From NCBI GenBank assembly GCA_001783255.1, contig MFRB01000084.1, forward strand, positions 1,744 to 7,195: a DNA stretch of 5,452 bases, in the 5' to 3' direction. Below are positions 5,060 to 5,452 of the stretch, one piece after another (within the stretch, counting starts at the first letter, position 1; each line of letters opens with the position of its first letter). Position numbers and translations under genes: made by a program. The DNA is from Candidatus Magasanikbacteria bacterium RIFOXYD12_FULL_33_17. Its GTDB lineage: Bacteria; Patescibacteriota; Patescibacteriia; Magasanikbacterales; UBA922. The notes below the pieces were generated by a model. It ran no database searches. It was not told the DNA's origin and saw only the letters and a list, made by a program, of their open reading frames with translations.

Positions 5060-5181
5060 GGTGTCGCACCATACCGCTACTGAGAATTTGGAGGACTATG
5101 TCGACGTTGTCACCAAAGACGCAAGTCTAAGATGATACACACTCGATGGAGGTCGCGGACGCACATCCCGACCTCTCCTCC
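5060..5181 (+). other. Structured GC-rich tail of the island, no gene seen
   Basis: Three hairpins follow the island stop codon. GGTG-TCG-CACC is at 5060-5070. AGAC-GCAA-GTCT at 5117-5128 has a GNRA tetraloop. A 7-bp stem GAGGTCG / CGACCTC spans 5149-5155 and 5169-5175. The right arm of the 10-bp inverted repeat lies between the first two. The GC-rich composition stops abruptly near 5182. The tail could be a processed 3' UTR, a small RNA or a recombination site. The last hairpin is only loosely followed by T residues, so it is a poor terminator. Confidence 0.4.
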
Positions 5182-5219
5182 AATTATTTATTTTACTTTG
5201 GTAGAAGAAATTGAAGAAT

Positions 5220-5257
5220 AAAAAATCACTATGTCACTAGTGATTTTTTGTTTTTTA
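5220..5257 (+). terminator. Intrinsic terminator downstream of the island gene
   Basis: Positions 5220-5231 and 5238-5249 form a perfect 12-bp stem around TCACTA with a 6-nt loop. TTTTTT closes the stem and a further T run follows at 5251-5256. It is AT-rich and reads equally well on the minus strand. Just before it, the plus-strand frame IYFTLVEEIEE ends in TAA at 5219-5221, perhaps the tail of a gene lost at the island edge. Confidence 0.78.
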
Positions 5258-5283
5258 TAAATTTTAGGACTATATTTTTAACT

Positions 5284-5314
5284 AAAATAAGACCTGTTTT
5301 AAAAGTCTTATTTT
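5284..5314 (-). terminator. Probable terminator of tRNA-Asn
   Basis: AAAATAAGAC (5284-5293) and GTCTTATTTT (5305-5314) form a perfect 10-bp stem with an 11-nt loop. On the minus strand it begins 4 nt after the tRNA 3' end. The stem has few GC pairs and the following minus-strand bases are AT-rich, with no uninterrupted T tract beyond the stem itself, so strength is uncertain. Confidence 0.6.
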
Positions 5315-5318
5315 TTAG

Positions 5319-5390
5319 CTCCCAGAGTAGGACTCGAACCTACGACATCAGCGTTAACAGCGCTGCGTTCTACCACTGAACTATCTGGGA
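5319..5390 (-). tRNA. tRNA-Asn (anticodon GTT)
   Basis: All arms of the cloverleaf can be traced over 72 nt on the minus strand: acceptor TCCCAGA / TCTGGGA (7 bp), D arm GTTC-AGTGGTA-GAAC, anticodon stem CAGCG / CGCTG around loop CTGTTAA with anticodon GTT, a 5-nt variable loop ATGTC, and T arm GTAGG-TTCGAGT-CCTAC. The discriminator is G, as expected for Asn. CCA is not encoded (the bases after G are CT), so it must be added by a nucleotidyltransferase. The promoter is not clear: a TATAAA at 5432-5427 would need a -35 at or beyond the window edge, and a hairpin lies between it and the tRNA. Confidence 0.97.
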
Positions 5391-5398
5391 ATAAAAAT

Positions 5399-5423
5399 CC
5401 CGCTTTCTTAAGCGGGTTATTTT
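5399..5423. terminator. GC-rich hairpin next to the tRNA 5' end, likely terminator
   Basis: CCCGCTT (5399-5405) and AAGCGGG (5410-5416) form a 7-bp stem with a TCTT loop. The plus strand continues TTATTTT; on the minus strand the hairpin is followed by ATTTTTAT, which runs into the tRNA 5' end. It could end a unit on either strand. If it works on the minus strand, tRNA-Asn needs either read-through or a promoter very close by. Confidence 0.65.
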
Positions 5424-5452
5424 CTGTTTATAAAAATGACACCCACTTATTG

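Larger units (their letters stand above)
4618..5102. repeat. 10-bp inverted repeat framing the island gene
   Basis: GACATAGTCC (4618-4627) and its exact reverse complement GGACTATGTC (5093-5102) lie on either side of the island ORF, 36 bp before its ATG and 33 bp after its stop. The repeat does not extend in either direction, and I see no target-site duplication outside it. One such match in about 600 bp has a chance expectation of very roughly 0.2, so it is a candidate end pair, not a proven one. Confidence 0.4.

Noticed and set aside
4618..5102. Insertion sequence or transposon with 10-bp ends
   Set aside because: The 131-aa ORF shows no transposase motif and no target-site duplication flanks the repeats.
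5060..5181. Integron attC site in the island tail
   Set aside because: The tail has hairpins, but I find no RYYYAAC / GTTRRRY core pair at its ends, so a classical integron cassette is not supported.
5132..5221. 30-aa plus-strand ORF starting at ATG 5132
   Set aside because: No ribosome binding site, and it crosses the abrupt composition boundary near 5182, so its first half is not a plausible gene.
1..5452. CRISPR array or tandem direct repeats
   Set aside because: No regularly spaced direct repeats were seen; the only repeat units are single palindromic or inverted elements.

Overview
The window looks like chromosomal DNA from a small-genome, AT-rich bacterium, most likely a member of the Candidate Phyla Radiation (Patescibacteria). 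This is inferred from the gene style (short TrmB-type regulator, compact cold-shock protein, AT-rich spacers), not from a marker gene. Promoters are canonical sigma70 (TTGACA / TATAAT, often with an extended TG), which argues against Bacteroidota even though almost no gene has a Shine-Dalgarno sequence. TGA is used as a stop (trmB-like gene, island gene), which argues against lineages that recode UGA.

Left part (1-960): a DEAD-box RNA helicase, cut by the window edge, and a cold-shock protein gene are divergently transcribed. Each has a near-perfect promoter and a leader of about 90-100 nt. The spacer between the promoters holds nested inverted repeats. This looks like a cold-adaptation / RNA-remodelling pair. 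A strong bidirectional terminator separates csp from the next, convergent group.

Middle (964-3530, all minus strand): a PhnB-like VOC protein, an SRPBCC (AHSA1-like) protein and a MATE-family efflux transporter follow one another, probably transcribed from a promoter upstream of the VOC gene. An 83-bp palindromic double-hairpin repeat sits between the VOC and SRPBCC genes.

Right part (3530-5320): a TrmB-like regulator with a very strong, almost leaderless promoter overlaps (ATGA) the start of an alpha/beta-hydrolase gene. That gene is broken: a TGA stands where a Trp is expected, and recognisable homology ends where a 20-nt sequence resembling the T-loop-to-CCA end of a tRNA begins, followed at once by a terminator. 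Right of the regulator is a GC-rich island of about 560 bp. It carries one unrecognised 131-aa ORF with the only clear Shine-Dalgarno in the window and a structured tail. The window ends with tRNA-Asn(GTT) on the minus strand between terminator hairpins. The segment between the tRNA remnant and tRNA-Asn therefore has the outline of a small tRNA-targeted accessory region, but no integrase is present and the two tRNA ends are not identical.
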